A DNA stretch of 64,000 nt from Arachidicoccus terrestris (GCF_020042345.1 NZ_CP083387.1:4464001-4528000), one strand, 5' to 3'; numbered from the stretch's first letter, positions 24,833-34,905 are shown. Notes: a model not told the origin generated them from the sequence alone. Program-made: numbers and translations.

Positions 24833-27800
24833 ATGTATTTAACGCTCTTTTGCAAAAAAAGGAAGCTCCAGTTTTTGCACCCATTCCCAACGATTAAAAT
24901 TTGGCGGATTATGAGATTGGCGATGATGCTTATTCTTTTGGCGTCGCTCAGCGTGTCGGCCAGAGGGACGGCACAGAAGGTAACGATCAATGAGACAAAT
25001 GCTCCACTCGAAAAAGTGATTAACCAGTTGCAGCAGCAAAGTGGCTATGATTTCTTTTATAAGGGATCTACTATGGATTTGTCCAGGCCGGTAACACTGA
25101 GTTTCCACAACATACCGATAGAACAGGCATTGAAAGCCTGCTTTGAAAAGCAGCCCCGTCTCAGCTATTCTATTGTAGATAAAGTGGTGATCATTAAAGT
25201 AAAAGCAAAACAGGCGCAGGATGCTCCACATTCTGTAACACCGGTCGTAAAACGGGTGGATATGGCTGATAACATCAGAGGAAAAATAACCAGTGATGCG
25301 GGTATGCCGATTGCCGGGGCAACGATCAGGATTGAAGGACAGGATGGAAAAGGGACTTTATCTAATGCGCAGGGCGAATTTGAACTTTCCAACGTAGATG
25401 AAAGCACTGTACTCGTTGTTAGTAGTGTCGGTTATGCAACTAAAACCGTTAAAGTGGGTAACCGAAGGGTGATTAATATCATTCTTACGGCCATCGTTAA
25501 TGAACTTGATGAAACAGTAGTGATCGGTTATGGACAGGTCCAAAAAAAAGACCTTACAGGATCTGTTTCTACCATAACAGCCAAAGATATTCAGGATGTT
25601 CCTTTTTTAACGGCAGATAATGCGATTGCCGGCAAAGCAGCAGGCGTTCAAGTCACAAAAACAGACGGAACGCCGGGAGGGACTGTTCGTATCCGCGTGA
25701 GGGGCTCCACTTCATTGTTGGGTGGCAATGATCCGCTATACGTTATCGACGGTGTACCGGTACAGGTACAAAGTAACTTTATTAATCCCGGTTTTGATGT
25801 ATCCAGTCCTGTGGGGAACGATGTTACGGGGGCTGGCGGAGTGAGCTCTGGCATGTCCACAGCTTTCGTTAACGCACTCAACAGTATCGGAGGGCTTAAT
25901 GTCGACGATATTGAATCCATTACTATATTGAAAGATGCATCTTCCACCGCGATTTATGGCTCAAAAGCAGCTAATGGCGTAGTGATCATTCAGACCAAGA
26001 AAGGTAAAAAGGATATGCAACCGCAGGTCATGTTCAGCTACTACGGAACATGGAGCAAGCCACTTACCCCCACGCTCCTCAATGCAGATCAGTATAAAAT
26101 GCTATTGTCTGAAGCGGCTAAAAATGATTACGATTATAGAAGCAAATATGACATGAGCATTTCACCTGAACTTGATGCTATTGTTCATCATGCGGATAGT
26201 TATTTTGGCAAAGGGCATACAGACTGGTTAAAAGAAGTCACCAGAAATACGTTGGCTAATAATGTCGAAGTAGCTGTAAGAGGCGGAGGCAATGCTACCA
26301 AATACTATTCTTCTATTTCATACAACAGTACGCCAGGCGTCATCAAAAACAGTAGTTACGAGAGAATCGCGGGAAAACTAAACCTGGAGAACGAAATCGG
26401 CAGACATTTGCGCTTTATTACGAATTTGAATTTGGGATACAGCAGCCAAAATGTTACTGATGGAGCGTACCAGCAGGCTCTTCGGGCCCGGCCTGATTAC
26501 ACACCCTATGATTCCGCAGGAGCGTATTCAGACTTTTCCGGTATTGGGTACAGTTATCAAGGCTTTCAAAATCCGGTGGCAATGTTAACGGCACTTAACC
26601 AGTCCAAGACCTTTAATTTACTGGGTTCTATCTCTGGTATTTATAAGTTTACAAATGACCTTGAGTTTAAGTCAACGATTTCCCTTAATATGCAAGATTA
26701 TACCCAACGTAATTATACACCTAGTTATCTGGCCATCGGAAGCTTTTATGGAAATGTCGAAAATAAAGGAGGTATTGGAGCAAATTCTAACAGTCATCTG
26801 GCCAACTGGTTCTGGGAAAATACGCTTACCTGGAATAAGCAATTTGATGACGATAATAGCCTTAATTTATTAGGTGGTTATTCTTATGAAACCAGAAAAT
26901 ATAGCTTTTTTAGCGCCACGGCAACTGGATACCCAAATGACGATATCTTAAATAGCCTGTCTTCTGCGGTGACCCCGCTGTTTACGAAGGGTGATAATCC
27001 CAGTAAACCTCAGAGTTACCTTGTTTCTTATTATTTACGTGCCAATTATGGTTTTAAAGATAGATACCTGGTGACATTTACAGGAAGGGCCGATGGATCT
27101 TCTAAGTTTGGACCGGAGAATAAGTATGGATATTTTCCGTCCGGTGCGCTGGCCTGGAGGGTCTCTAAGGAGAATTTTTTAAAAGATGTTCATTGGATTG
27201 ATGACTTAAAGCTTCGTGGCAGTTATGGAATAACCGGAAGCCAGAATATAGCAGATCAGATGTATAGAACCCTTTATTCCCCTTATTCTTATGCCGGTAC
27301 CAGCGCTCTGATACCCACCCAGTTAGGTAATGCTGCGATTCAATGGGAATCCACCAGACAAACTGATCTGGGGTTAGATTTCGCTTTTTTTAATTCCAGA
27401 TTAAGCGGGACAGTGGATTATTACCGTAAAGAAACCAGGGGGGCCTTATTAAGCCTCCCCGTTGCACCTAGCAGTAGCTATTCATCTTTATTGGGAAATG
27501 TGGCCAGTTTAAGAAGTACTGGGATTGAGCTTTCCTTAGAAGGCGATATTATCCGCAATAAGGATTTTAGATGGAGTGCTTCCATGAATATTACCTGGCC
27601 GAAGACATTGGTTACAAAGATCAGCGAGGAGGCAGATCTATCACAGTTGGGAAATTTGACTGGCCTTGAATATGGAAATGTTACCCTGATAGAGGGAAAA
27701 CCACTTGGACTAATTACCGGGCTGAAAATAGAGGGTATTATCCGCACTGAGGCAGAATTAGAGGATTATAGGAAACGGCTAGGCTTCTATGCAGATCCTT

Positions 27801-28417
27801 CCAGTGGCTACGCCCCGTTTGCATTTGTTTCCATTGGTGACCCAATGTTTAAGCTGGATGGCTCTGAATCGGGAGGACAGTATCCTGCCTTTGATCAGAT
27901 TATCGGCAGCGCAGCGCCCAACTGCTATGGAGGGTTTACGCAGTCATTCACCTATAAGAATCTAAATTTGAATTTTTATTTTACCTATTCTCAAGGCGGC
28001 TCACTGATGTGGGGAGATGGTGTTTCCAGTATCAATTTTGTGGGCACTTCCAATGCGAATGCCTATATGCTGGGCCGGTGGACGCCAGATAATCCCGATG
28101 CACAGAATCCTAGGTTAGTATGGAAAGACCAGGCCTTAATGTATAATACAAGTTTAAGTGTTTTTGATGCTTCTTACCTCAAATTAAGAACGGTTACCCT
28201 TAGCTATCTTTTGAATCAAAGCAAATGGCTAAAAAGTAAAGGCATTAAAAACGCCTCTATTTTCTTTTCTGCTACGAACTTATTTACGATTACCGGCTAT
28301 CCGGGAAATGATCCTGAAACTTCTGATGATCCTTTTAGCGTGGCAGGCGGTTATTTTGATGTCAGTAATTATCCCAGTCTCCGCTCTTTGTCATTAGGCT
28401 TAAAAATGGCATTTTAA
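24833..28417 (+). CDS. SusC/RagA-family TonB-linked outer-membrane transporter
   Basis: This 1194-residue TonB-dependent receptor should import a nutrient ligand bound by the SusD partner. From the N-terminus it has a basic leader and signal peptide ending near SARGTAQ, and an STN signalling domain around 45-125, which fits control by the FecR/sigma pair. A carboxypeptidase-like beta-sandwich spans about 145-230 (IRGKITSDAGMPIAGATI). The SusC signature follows (VIGYGQVQKKDLTGSVSTI), then the plug (NDPLYVIDGVPV, LKDASSTAIYGSKAANGVVII) and the beta-barrel, which ends in an aromatic terminal strand (LGLKMAF). The leader of about 27 residues before the signal core is usual for STN-type SusC in Chitinophagaceae. 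The substrate is unknown. Confidence 0.95.
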   Translation: MYLTLFCKKRKLQFLHPFPTIKIWRIMRLAMMLILLASLSVSARGTAQKVTINETNAPLEKVINQLQQQSGYDFFYKGSTMDLSRPVTLSFHNIPIEQALKACFEKQPRLSYSIVDKVVIIKVKAKQAQDAPHSVTPVVKRVDMADNIRGKITSDAGMPIAGATIRIEGQDGKGTLSNAQGEFELSNVDESTVLVVSSVGYATKTVKVGNRRVINIILTAIVNELDETVVIGYGQVQKKDLTGSVSTITAKDIQDVPFLTADNAIAGKAAGVQVTKTDGTPGGTVRIRVRGSTSLLGGNDPLYVIDGVPVQVQSNFINPGFDVSSPVGNDVTGAGGVSSGMSTAFVNALNSIGGLNVDDIESITILKDASSTAIYGSKAANGVVIIQTKKGKKDMQPQVMFSYYGTWSKPLTPTLLNADQYKMLLSEAAKNDYDYRSKYDMSISPELDAIVHHADSYFGKGHTDWLKEVTRNTLANNVEVAVRGGGNATKYYSSISYNSTPGVIKNSSYERIAGKLNLENEIGRHLRFITNLNLGYSSQNVTDGAYQQALRARPDYTPYDSAGAYSDFSGIGYSYQGFQNPVAMLTALNQSKTFNLLGSISGIYKFTNDLEFKSTISLNMQDYTQRNYTPSYLAIGSFYGNVENKGGIGANSNSHLANWFWENTLTWNKQFDDDNSLNLLGGYSYETRKYSFFSATATGYPNDDILNSLSSAVTPLFTKGDNPSKPQSYLVSYYLRANYGFKDRYLVTFTGRADGSSKFGPENKYGYFPSGALAWRVSKENFLKDVHWIDDLKLRGSYGITGSQNIADQMYRTLYSPYSYAGTSALIPTQLGNAAIQWESTRQTDLGLDFAFFNSRLSGTVDYYRKETRGALLSLPVAPSSSYSSLLGNVASLRSTGIELSLEGDIIRNKDFRWSASMNITWPKTLVTKISEEADLSQLGNLTGLEYGNVTLIEGKPLGLITGLKIEGIIRTEAELEDYRKRLGFYADPSSGYAPFAFVSIGDPMFKLDGSESGGQYPAFDQIIGSAAPNCYGGFTQSFTYKNLNLNFYFTYSQGGSLMWGDGVSSINFVGTSNANAYMLGRWTPDNPDAQNPRLVWKDQALMYNTSLSVFDASYLKLRTVTLSYLLNQSKWLKSKGIKNASIFFSATNLFTITGYPGNDPETSDDPFSVAGGYFDVSNYPSLRSLSLGLKMAF

Positions 28418-28475
28418 TCAGACAGGCATAGTTACATAGGTATTTACTCCATTTATATAGGATAAAAACTCAATT

Positions 28476-29918
28476 ATGAAAAAATTAGAACATATATTTT
28501 TAATACTGGGGATGATATTCGTATTGCTGCTTAATTCCTGCTCAAAGCAGCTGAATGTCTATCCTACTACTTCTGAGGTAGACGGAAAGGTGATCAAAGA
28601 TTTGCAAAGTGCGAAGACCACACTTAATGGCATCTATTATCGCTTCGCCAACGCAGGATTTGATAACAACCAGAATCCTTCTGTTTTATGGGTTGGTGTA
28701 AATGAAGGTATTCCCTCCGAGCTTTCTGGATTGTTTACTTATCCCTATGGAGGTAGCGAGATTACTGATCACACCTATCAAAGTAGCAGTTATGCCATAG
28801 GCAGTGTTTGGCAATATGGAATGAATATTGTTAATGCGGCAAATGGCTTTTTAAAGAATATTGAGCCAGCGGCCAGTATTACTGCAGAGGATAAAAAAGT
28901 ATTGCAAGCGGAAGCCAAATTCTTGCGGGCATATGCTAACATCATACTGCTAGCTTATTTTGGTCAGTATGATGATCCTTCCAGCGAATATGGGATTATT
29001 TTAAGAACCGATTTTGTTACGGCTGATAATATTAGTCAACCCCGAAGCTCAGTACAGGAAGCCTACAATTTGATTCTCGCTGATTTAGATGAAGCTATAG
29101 CTGTACTCCCCGACGTAAATACCGATAATTATTACGCCAACATATGGGCTGCCAAATTGCTGAAAGCGAGGGTCTTGATGATCAAAAACAACTCGGCAGA
29201 TAAGCTGAGTGTTATTGAACTTTGCGAGGATATTATTAATAATAGCCCTTATGAACTGGAGAAGAGCTATCAGCAACTGTTTTGGAGTAAAGGTTTAGAA
29301 AGTAATGAAGTGATATTGGGTATTCATCCGTACTCGCAGGATATTTATAAATATAATAACTATATATATTATAATCAGAATGTCGGAACAGATCTAATGC
29401 TGAAGCTGTTTAAAAACGACCCCAGAGGATCATGGATACTGCGACCTAAACCGAACAATTATATGGGCGGGAATATGCAGGTGTTTACCAAATACTATTC
29501 GGGTAGTGTCATTCAGGCTGTTCCTACAGCCAGTTCCAGCGTGAGCTATGCTTTAAGGCTTACGGAAGCCTATTTGCTGGAAGCAGAGGCCATTACTGAG
29601 TCTGGTGGTAACCTTGACAATGCCAGGGTGCTGCTCAAAACCGTCATGGAAAAATCCGGGGTCACTAATTTTACTCAGATCGACAATGCAAAGTCTGCCA
29701 GTCAGTTACAGCTGGAAGTAATCAAAGAAGAAATGAGAAATTTTGTGGGAGAAGCGGGCCAGGATTGGTTTGCGCTAAGAAGGCTGCCGTTTGAAACTAT
29801 AAAGGAGATGGTGCCCTCTATTGGAAATAAAACACAGTTAATACTGCCGATTCCGCAGGAGGAAATGAAGCGTAACAGTGCTTTAAGAGGAATGCAAAAT
29901 CCGGGCTATGGAGGATAA
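28476..29918 (+). CDS. SusD/RagB-family nutrient-binding outer-membrane lipoprotein
   Basis: The 480-residue product has a lipoprotein signal with lipobox LLNSC (Cys22), followed by the SusD family pattern: an early L-x-x-A-K-T-T-L-N-G-I-Y, the TPR-like helices (AEAKFLRAYANIILLAYFG), and the late block (LRLTEAYLLEAEA, and DWFALRRLPFE near the end). It should sit on the cell surface as a lid on the SusC channel and capture the ligand. It lies 58 bp downstream of the SusC gene and is surely co-transcribed. No polysaccharide hydrolase follows, which argues against a classical polysaccharide utilisation locus. Confidence 0.94.
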   Translation: MKKLEHIFLILGMIFVLLLNSCSKQLNVYPTTSEVDGKVIKDLQSAKTTLNGIYYRFANAGFDNNQNPSVLWVGVNEGIPSELSGLFTYPYGGSEITDHTYQSSSYAIGSVWQYGMNIVNAANGFLKNIEPAASITAEDKKVLQAEAKFLRAYANIILLAYFGQYDDPSSEYGIILRTDFVTADNISQPRSSVQEAYNLILADLDEAIAVLPDVNTDNYYANIWAAKLLKARVLMIKNNSADKLSVIELCEDIINNSPYELEKSYQQLFWSKGLESNEVILGIHPYSQDIYKYNNYIYYNQNVGTDLMLKLFKNDPRGSWILRPKPNNYMGGNMQVFTKYYSGSVIQAVPTASSSVSYALRLTEAYLLEAEAITESGGNLDNARVLLKTVMEKSGVTNFTQIDNAKSASQLQLEVIKEEMRNFVGEAGQDWFALRRLPFETIKEMVPSIGNKTQLILPIPQEEMKRNSALRGMQNPGYGG

Positions 29919-29971
29919 TATAAATTAGTAATCTGATCAGCATACAAACATACTTTTGTTGGTCACAAAAA

Positions 29972-31168
29972 ATGAAAATAATGAAAAAAATAATTGGGAT
30001 CATTGTACCATCGTTCTGTCTGTTAATGGCGTGCACTAATAATAGACCGCATGGCTATCATCTTAGCGGTACCGTTAAAGGGTTAGATACCGGTAAAGTT
30101 GTTGTCAAAATCTACCATCAGCGGGACAGAACCTCCACTCCCATTGACAGCACCATCATGCAAAATGGCAAGTTCGAACTAGAAGGTAAAATAGATACGC
30201 CACAAATGGTGAATGTAATGATCACACCTGGAAACTGGGCTTTCGATATCTTTTTGGAAAATAAAGATTTGAAAGTACACGCAGATACGACCGGAAGCCA
30301 ATATTATGATTACACCGCTTATGGGTATGATAAAGGGGCTAATATAAAGGATGTAAGAGAGTCAGGCTCGGCTAATTACGATGATATACAGGCCTACCAG
30401 AATAATACAGAACAAAAAAGCTTCGATCCGGTATTTGACAGCCTTGGTAAGCTTATTGAGGGGGAAACTAAAAATATTGATCTTCAGTATCACTACCGTG
30501 ATCAGATGGATTCTGTTAGAAACCTATTGCAGGCAGTTAAGTTAAAGCAACTCGGTGACTATGTCACTCAAAAGCCAGATGCAGTTGCAGGCGCTTATCT
30601 GTTTTCTCACCTGTACACCTTTTCCAGTGATATGACTGTAGCGCAGATGGAATCATTCATGAATAAATTTACAGGTGAAGCAAAAAATTCTTCCTATTAC
30701 CAATATTTAAATGAAGAATTGCAAAAGAAAAAGGCCGTTGCCGTGGGAGCGATAGCTCCGGATTTTACCTTACTTAAAAGAGACAGTACGCCTTTTACAC
30801 TTTCGTCCACCAGAGGTAAATATATCATGATCGATTTTTGGGCCAGCTGGTGTCACCCGTGCAGGGAAGCGATTCCGCATTGGAAAGAAATATATCAAAA
30901 ATACCACGACAAGGGTTTTGAAATCGTAAGTGTATCGGATGACTCTAAATGGAGTGATTGGAAAAGGGCGATGGATATGGAGAAAATGCCCTGGACACAA
31001 GTCTGTGATGAGTTTCCCGTCAAGCATATGCCGGCTAAAGTGGGATCGCTTTATATGACCCATTACATTCCATTTTATGTATTGTTAGATAAAGAGGGTA
31101 AGATACTAGTCTATTCCGGCAAGGAAGCGGATATTGATAATAAGCTAAAAGAGATCTTTGGCTCTTAA
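29972..31168 (+). CDS. TlpA-family thiol-disulfide oxidoreductase, lipoprotein (first copy)
   Basis: The 398-residue product has a lipoprotein signal with lipobox LLMAC (Cys17 with the first ATG). A DUF4369-like N-terminal domain follows (HLSGTVKGLDTGKVVVKIYH). The C-terminal TlpA/AhpC-type thioredoxin domain has WASWCHPC, with redox cysteines 294 and 297. A second ATG nine bases downstream would give an equally good signal. Such proteins reduce or oxidise periplasmic thiols and often sit behind SusCD pairs in Bacteroidota. It lies 53 bp behind the SusD gene and 8 bp ahead of a second, related gene. Confidence 0.92.
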   Translation: MKIMKKIIGIIVPSFCLLMACTNNRPHGYHLSGTVKGLDTGKVVVKIYHQRDRTSTPIDSTIMQNGKFELEGKIDTPQMVNVMITPGNWAFDIFLENKDLKVHADTTGSQYYDYTAYGYDKGANIKDVRESGSANYDDIQAYQNNTEQKSFDPVFDSLGKLIEGETKNIDLQYHYRDQMDSVRNLLQAVKLKQLGDYVTQKPDAVAGAYLFSHLYTFSSDMTVAQMESFMNKFTGEAKNSSYYQYLNEELQKKKAVAVGAIAPDFTLLKRDSTPFTLSSTRGKYIMIDFWASWCHPCREAIPHWKEIYQKYHDKGFEIVSVSDDSKWSDWKRAMDMEKMPWTQVCDEFPVKHMPAKVGSLYMTHYIPFYVLLDKEGKILVYSGKEADIDNKLKEIFGS

Positions 31169-31176
31169 ATTTAAAA

Positions 31177-32361
31177 ATGACCTATATGCAATTAGATCAA
31201 ATAAAACAGTCGCTTTGTCCGCTGTTATTAGTATTGTTTTTTGCGCTTGCAGGTAAAGGATACAGCCAGACGTTTCATTTAAATGGAACGACAAAAGGCA
31301 ACGATGGCAAATGGATCTACCTCTATTATCCTGACCAGAATGGTAATCGCAGAACAGACAGTGTAGAAATTAAAAATAATGCTTATCACTTTTCAGGCAC
31401 AGTGGCCGGGCCAGCGATGGTCTATATGGGTATAAAAGAAGATAACAATAGATTAAGTAATGAAAATGGTTACCGTTTCTTTCTGGAACCGGGAAATCTT
31501 CAGGCCCGCCAAGTGGGAGAATATTTAAAAAATAGCCGGGTTCACGGTTCTGAAACGCAGGATCAATACCAGCCATTAGTTGATCGTCAGGAAAAGCTCG
31601 ATCATCAATGGCAGGTGGTTATGGATACCTTACACAATGTCAATAAGAGAAGCAATACCGAGTACCAGGAACTAAAAAACTGGGTGCTCCTACCCTATGT
31701 TGAGCAGCGGGAGGAAATGGAAAAATCCTTTTTCAGGGCGCATCCACAAAGCGCCGTTACGGCTTATTTACTACGCTTTTATGTCAGCAAAATGAAAATC
31801 GATTCACTTGAGAAATATTATAATGCACTCGGCTCAAAATTACAAGCGAGTACAAGCGGGCAGGAACTGGCAAAAGAAATTGCGAAAATAAAAAAAGGCT
31901 CCCCTGGTAGTATAGCAACGGATTTTCAAGCCACTGACATAAACGGCAAATCTTTGCAGTTATCGGCATTTAAGGGCAAATATGTGCTGTTGGATTTTTG
32001 GGCCAGCTGGTGTGTGCCTTGTAGAGCAAGCAATCCGCATATGAAGGAATTATACCATAGATATCATGATAAAGGACTGGAAATAATTGGTGTGTCTGAT
32101 GATGATTTCGCACCTGAAAAGTGGAAAGCTGCTGTCACAAAAGACGGTGTAGGCATCTGGCATAATGTGCTTAGAGGCTATGACAAAAGTTTGGCGCCCG
32201 GTGCAGAAAATCCAAAGGATATATCAGGGAAATTTGGCATCCATGTATTGCCCACGAAAATACTGATTGATCCAAACGGTAAGATTATTGGCCGATTTAC
32301 AGGAACTGACGACGAAACGTCTTTAGATGCAGCGTTAGTCAAGGCTTTTGAAAGTGACTGA
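31177..32361 (+). CDS. TlpA-family thiol-disulfide oxidoreductase (second copy)
   Basis: The 394-residue protein shares its layout with the preceding gene: N-terminal DUF4369-like domain (FHLNGTTKGNDGKWIYLYY), a helical middle, and a TlpA thioredoxin domain with WASWCVPC, Cys279 and Cys282. Its signal peptide ends near GYSQ and lacks a lipobox cysteine, so it should be soluble in the periplasm while the first copy is lipid-anchored. A start at the internal ATG 31186 is possible. The pair looks like an old duplication within the locus. A bidirectional terminator follows. Confidence 0.92.
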   Translation: MTYMQLDQIKQSLCPLLLVLFFALAGKGYSQTFHLNGTTKGNDGKWIYLYYPDQNGNRRTDSVEIKNNAYHFSGTVAGPAMVYMGIKEDNNRLSNENGYRFFLEPGNLQARQVGEYLKNSRVHGSETQDQYQPLVDRQEKLDHQWQVVMDTLHNVNKRSNTEYQELKNWVLLPYVEQREEMEKSFFRAHPQSAVTAYLLRFYVSKMKIDSLEKYYNALGSKLQASTSGQELAKEIAKIKKGSPGSIATDFQATDINGKSLQLSAFKGKYVLLDFWASWCVPCRASNPHMKELYHRYHDKGLEIIGVSDDDFAPEKWKAAVTKDGVGIWHNVLRGYDKSLAPGAENPKDISGKFGIHVLPTKILIDPNGKIIGRFTGTDDETSLDAALVKAFESD

Positions 32362-32384
32362 CCATGTACTTAGACAATAATTAT

Positions 32385-32437
32385 AAAAAGAGCCAATTTT
32401 TATTTCCTGTAATAGTCGATAAAAATCGGCTCTTTTT
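32385..32437. terminator. Bidirectional rho-independent terminator between the SusCD locus and dapA
   Basis: The arms at 32385-32403 and 32419-32437 pair over 19 bp with one mismatch. The core is AAAAAGAGCC against GGCTCTTTTT, so each strand ends with a T5 run. It separates the converging TlpA and dapA transcription units. Confidence 0.88.
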
Positions 32438-32486
32438 GCTTCAAAAGACAAAAGAGTATTGTCTCTTGCATACCGCTTTTAAGCCA

Positions 32487-33377
32487 TTAGGCGATATAGT
32501 TCCTTAAAAATTCCTTTATTTTTTGATGGTTCGGTGAACTCAGCGGCACGACTGGCAAACGCAGTTCATTTTTGATCAACCCTTTCTCAAATAAGAAGGC
32601 CTTAATACCTGCAGGATTATTTTCATTAAACAACAGTGTAAATACGTCTAGTATTTTATTATTAATGCTTGTTGCCTCCTTGAATTTTCCATCCAGTGCA
32701 AGGCGAACCATTGTAGAAACTTCTTTGGGAAAAGCATTACCAGCAACCGTAATCACCCCCTGCATACCCATCGCGATCTGTGGGATAGCAATATCATCTT
32801 CCCCGCTGGTCACCAGAAAATCTTCCGGAACATCTCTTAAAATGTGAGCAAACTGGGTAAAATTACCACATGCTTCTTTAATGCCACCAATATTCTTTAC
32901 CTCTTTTGCCAGTCTGATAACAGTCTCAGCGTCAATATTTTTACCCGTGCGATGAGGAACATTGTATAAAAGTATAGGTTTGGGACTGGCCTCAGCCAAG
33001 GCCTTATAATGTTGGAAGATGCCCTCCTGGGAAGGCTTACTGTAATAGGGAGCCGCACTTAGTATAGCTGTTGCTTTTTGCAGGGGGAAAGTTTTCAACA
33101 TTTCCACCACAGCCAGCGTGTTATTGCCTCCGATACCCACTACGACCGGAACTCTGCCTCCAACCCTTTCATAAGTATATTCGATGATCTGTATTTGCTC
33201 TTCCTTAGAAATTGTAGGGGTTTCACCAGTGGTGCCCAGGGTGACCAAATATTCGATACCGCCGTCAATCTGAAAGTCAATAACTTTACCTAATGCCTCA
33301 AAATCAATGGAGTGATCTTCGTTAAATGGCGTCACAATGGCAACGCCTGTACCTCTTAAAGAACTTTTCAGCGACAT
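32487..33377 (-). CDS. dapA: 4-hydroxy-tetrahydrodipicolinate synthase
   Basis: The 296-residue product catalyses condensation of aspartate semialdehyde and pyruvate, the entry step of the diaminopimelate/lysine pathway. Key residues are visible: Thr49-Thr50 in VTLGTTGET, Tyr112 in AAPYYSKPSQEG, Tyr138 in ILLYNVPHRTG, and the Schiff-base Lys167 in IGGIKEACGN. Length is normal. It lies 57 bp downstream of accA on the same strand, so an accA-dapA operon is likely. The reading from ATG 33377 gives a normal N-terminus (LRGTGVAIVTPF). Confidence 0.96.
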   Translation of the reverse strand: MSLKSSLRGTGVAIVTPFNEDHSIDFEALGKVIDFQIDGGIEYLVTLGTTGETPTISKEEQIQIIEYTYERVGGRVPVVVGIGGNNTLAVVEMLKTFPLQKATAILSAAPYYSKPSQEGIFQHYKALAEASPKPILLYNVPHRTGKNIDAETVIRLAKEVKNIGGIKEACGNFTQFAHILRDVPEDFLVTSGEDDIAIPQIAMGMQGVITVAGNAFPKEVSTMVRLALDGKFKEATSINNKILDVFTLLFNENNPAGIKAFLFEKGLIKNELRLPVVPLSSPNHQKIKEFLRNYIA

Positions 33378-33434
33378 AATAATTTGCTGTATTAAATTTT
33401 AATGATGATGTTATAATATCTGATGAACCGGTAA

Positions 33435-34409
33435 TTATGATTCAATAAAATTGCCCATTTTTTCAAATTTGGCGATGCGTTGTGTGATCCGCTTTTCTGC
33501 CGGGATTTTTTTGAGCTCTGCCAACGTCTTCTTGATCGTGTCTTTTAAGGTGGTAGCGGCCTGGTCGTAATCCCAGTGTGCTCCGCCGACAGGTTCCGCA
33601 ATAACACCGTCCACCAGTCCAAACTCGCTCATATAATCAGAAGTTAATTTGAGCTGTTCGGCAGCTGTTTCTTTATAATCCCAGCTTCTCCATAGAATAG
33701 AGCTGCAGTTTTCAGGGGAAATCACTGTGTACCAAGAGTTTTCAAGCATAAATACCCTATCCCCTACACCAATACCCAATGCACCACCGCTAGCTCCCTC
33801 TCCGATTATTATACAGATAACGGGCACCTTCAGGCGGAACATCTCGTAAATATTGCGGGCGATAGCCTCACTCTGCCCCCTTTCTTCTGCTTCCATGCCT
33901 GGAAAGGCTCCAGGAGTATCAATCAGGGTGACAATAGGTTTGCCGAATTTTTCGGCCAATTTCATGAGTCTTAAGGCTTTACGATACCCTTCAGGATTCG
34001 CCATTCCAAAATTTCGCAATTGACGCTGTTTGGTATTGGTGCCTTTTTGCTGGCCGATAAACATGACAGTTTCACCATCTAAATCGGCAAACCCACCTAC
34101 CATCGCTTTGTCATCTTTGACATTACGGTCCCCATATAGCTCAATAAAGTCCTTCGTCATTTTATCAATGTACTTTAGTGTATAGGGGCGATCGGGATGG
34201 CGGCTCAATTGCACACGCTGCCAGGGTGTCAGATTATCAGTGATTTCTTTGCGCTTGGCTTCTATCAAAGACTCTAATTGTTCTATGTTTGAGTTGTAAT
34301 CAATTTTTGGGTTCTTCTCAGCCAGTTTCTTTGCCTGGTCAATTTGTTCATATAACTCCTTGATAGGTTTCTCAAAATCCAGAAACTGTCTGTTGGGATA
34401 CTGCGGCAT
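33435..34409 (-). CDS. accA: Acetyl-CoA carboxylase carboxyltransferase subunit alpha
   Basis: The 324-residue product is the alpha half of the carboxyltransferase that makes malonyl-CoA for fatty-acid synthesis. It has the usual N-terminus ([16 protein letters not shown]), the [15 protein letters not shown]-like segment, the crotonase-fold core ([60 protein letters not shown]), and the C-terminal helices. Length is typical of AccA. It is the first gene of the likely accA-dapA unit, and its promoter must lie in the 88 bp before the divergent tRNA promoter. I see no clear -7 box for it. Confidence 0.97.
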   Translation of the reverse strand: MPQYPNRQFLDFEKPIKELYEQIDQAKKLAEKNPKIDYNSNIEQLESLIEAKRKEITDNLTPWQRVQLSRHPDRPYTLKYIDKMTKDFIELYGDRNVKDDKAMVGGFADLDGETVMFIGQQKGTNTKQRQLRNFGMANPEGYRKALRLMKLAEKFGKPIVTLIDTPGAFPGMEAEERGQSEAIARNIYEMFRLKVPVICIIIGEGASGGALGIGVGDRVFMLENSWYTVISPENCSSILWRSWDYKETAAEQLKLTSDYMSEFGLVDGVIAEPVGGAHWDYDQAATTLKDTIKKTLAELKKIPAEKRITQRIAKFEKMGNFIES

Positions 34410-34472
34410 AATTGTTTAACTTTTAGTAATATCGAGTGTAAAAGTAACGTTAGAAAATTTTTTTAAAAAATA

Positions 34473-34505
34473 TTTGTTTGATAAAATTATTTGTCCTTAT
34501 ATTTG
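34473..34505 (+). promoter_or_regulatory. Promoter of the first tRNA-Asp/tRNA-Asn pair
   Basis: The -7 box TATATTTG is at 34498-34505. Two TTTG copies lie upstream, at 34473-34476 (21-bp spacer) and 34477-34480 (17-bp spacer). The tRNA starts 41 bp downstream. Confidence 0.65.
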
Positions 34506-34546
34506 CACACCCAAAACAAAGGATATCAAGTAGTTCTGGGTAATTT

Positions 34547-34620
34547 GGATCGGTAGTTCAGTTGGTTAGAATGCCGCCCTGTCACGGCGGAGGTCGCGAG
34601 TTCGAGTCTCGTCCGGTCCG
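34547..34620 (+). tRNA. tRNA-Asp (GTC), copy 1
   Basis: The 74-nt gene folds with acceptor GGATCGG/CCGGTCC and discriminator G. The anticodon arm CCGCC-CTGTCAC-GGCGG carries anticodon GTC, and the T arm has TTCGAGT. CCA is not encoded. Confidence 0.97.
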
Positions 34621-34639
34621 CTTCTTGAAAAGTTAAGAT

Positions 34640-34713
34640 TCTTCCTTAGCTCAGTTGGTTAGAGCATCTGACTGTTAATCAGAGGGTCGTTGGTTCAAGT
34701 CCAACAGGGAGAG
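34640..34713 (+). tRNA. tRNA-Asn (GTT), copy 1
   Basis: The 74-nt gene has acceptor TCTTCCT against AGGGAGA, with a G-U wobble at pair 4-69, and discriminator G. The anticodon loop CTGTTAA gives anticodon GTT, and the T loop is TTCAAGT. CCA is not encoded. Confidence 0.96.
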
Positions 34714-34790
34714 CAAAATAAAGGAATTTCAGATGAATTCTTTTTGCCTACAAAAATGGAAGATTTGCGGGTTTTGAAATAAGTTCTTTA

Positions 34791-34798
34791 TACATTTG
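34791..34798 (+). promoter_or_regulatory. -7 box TACATTTG before the second tRNA pair
   Basis: The box fits TAnnTTTG and lies 15 bp before tRNA-Asp copy 2. Nearby TTTG copies (34764-34767, 34773-34776) are at non-standard distances, so the second pair may have its own promoter or be read through from the first. Confidence 0.5.
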
Positions 34799-34813
34799 CA
34801 GAGATGCATATTT

Positions 34814-34887
34814 GGATCGGTAGTTCAGTTGGTTAGAATGCCGCCCTGTCACGGCGGAGGTCGCGAGTTCGAGTCTCGTCCGGTCCG
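34814..34887 (+). tRNA. tRNA-Asp (GTC), copy 2
   Basis: This gene is identical in sequence to copy 1 at 34547-34620. It has 74 nt, anticodon GTC, discriminator G and no encoded CCA. Confidence 0.97.
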
Positions 34888-34905
34888 CTTCTTGAAAAAG
34901 AAGAT

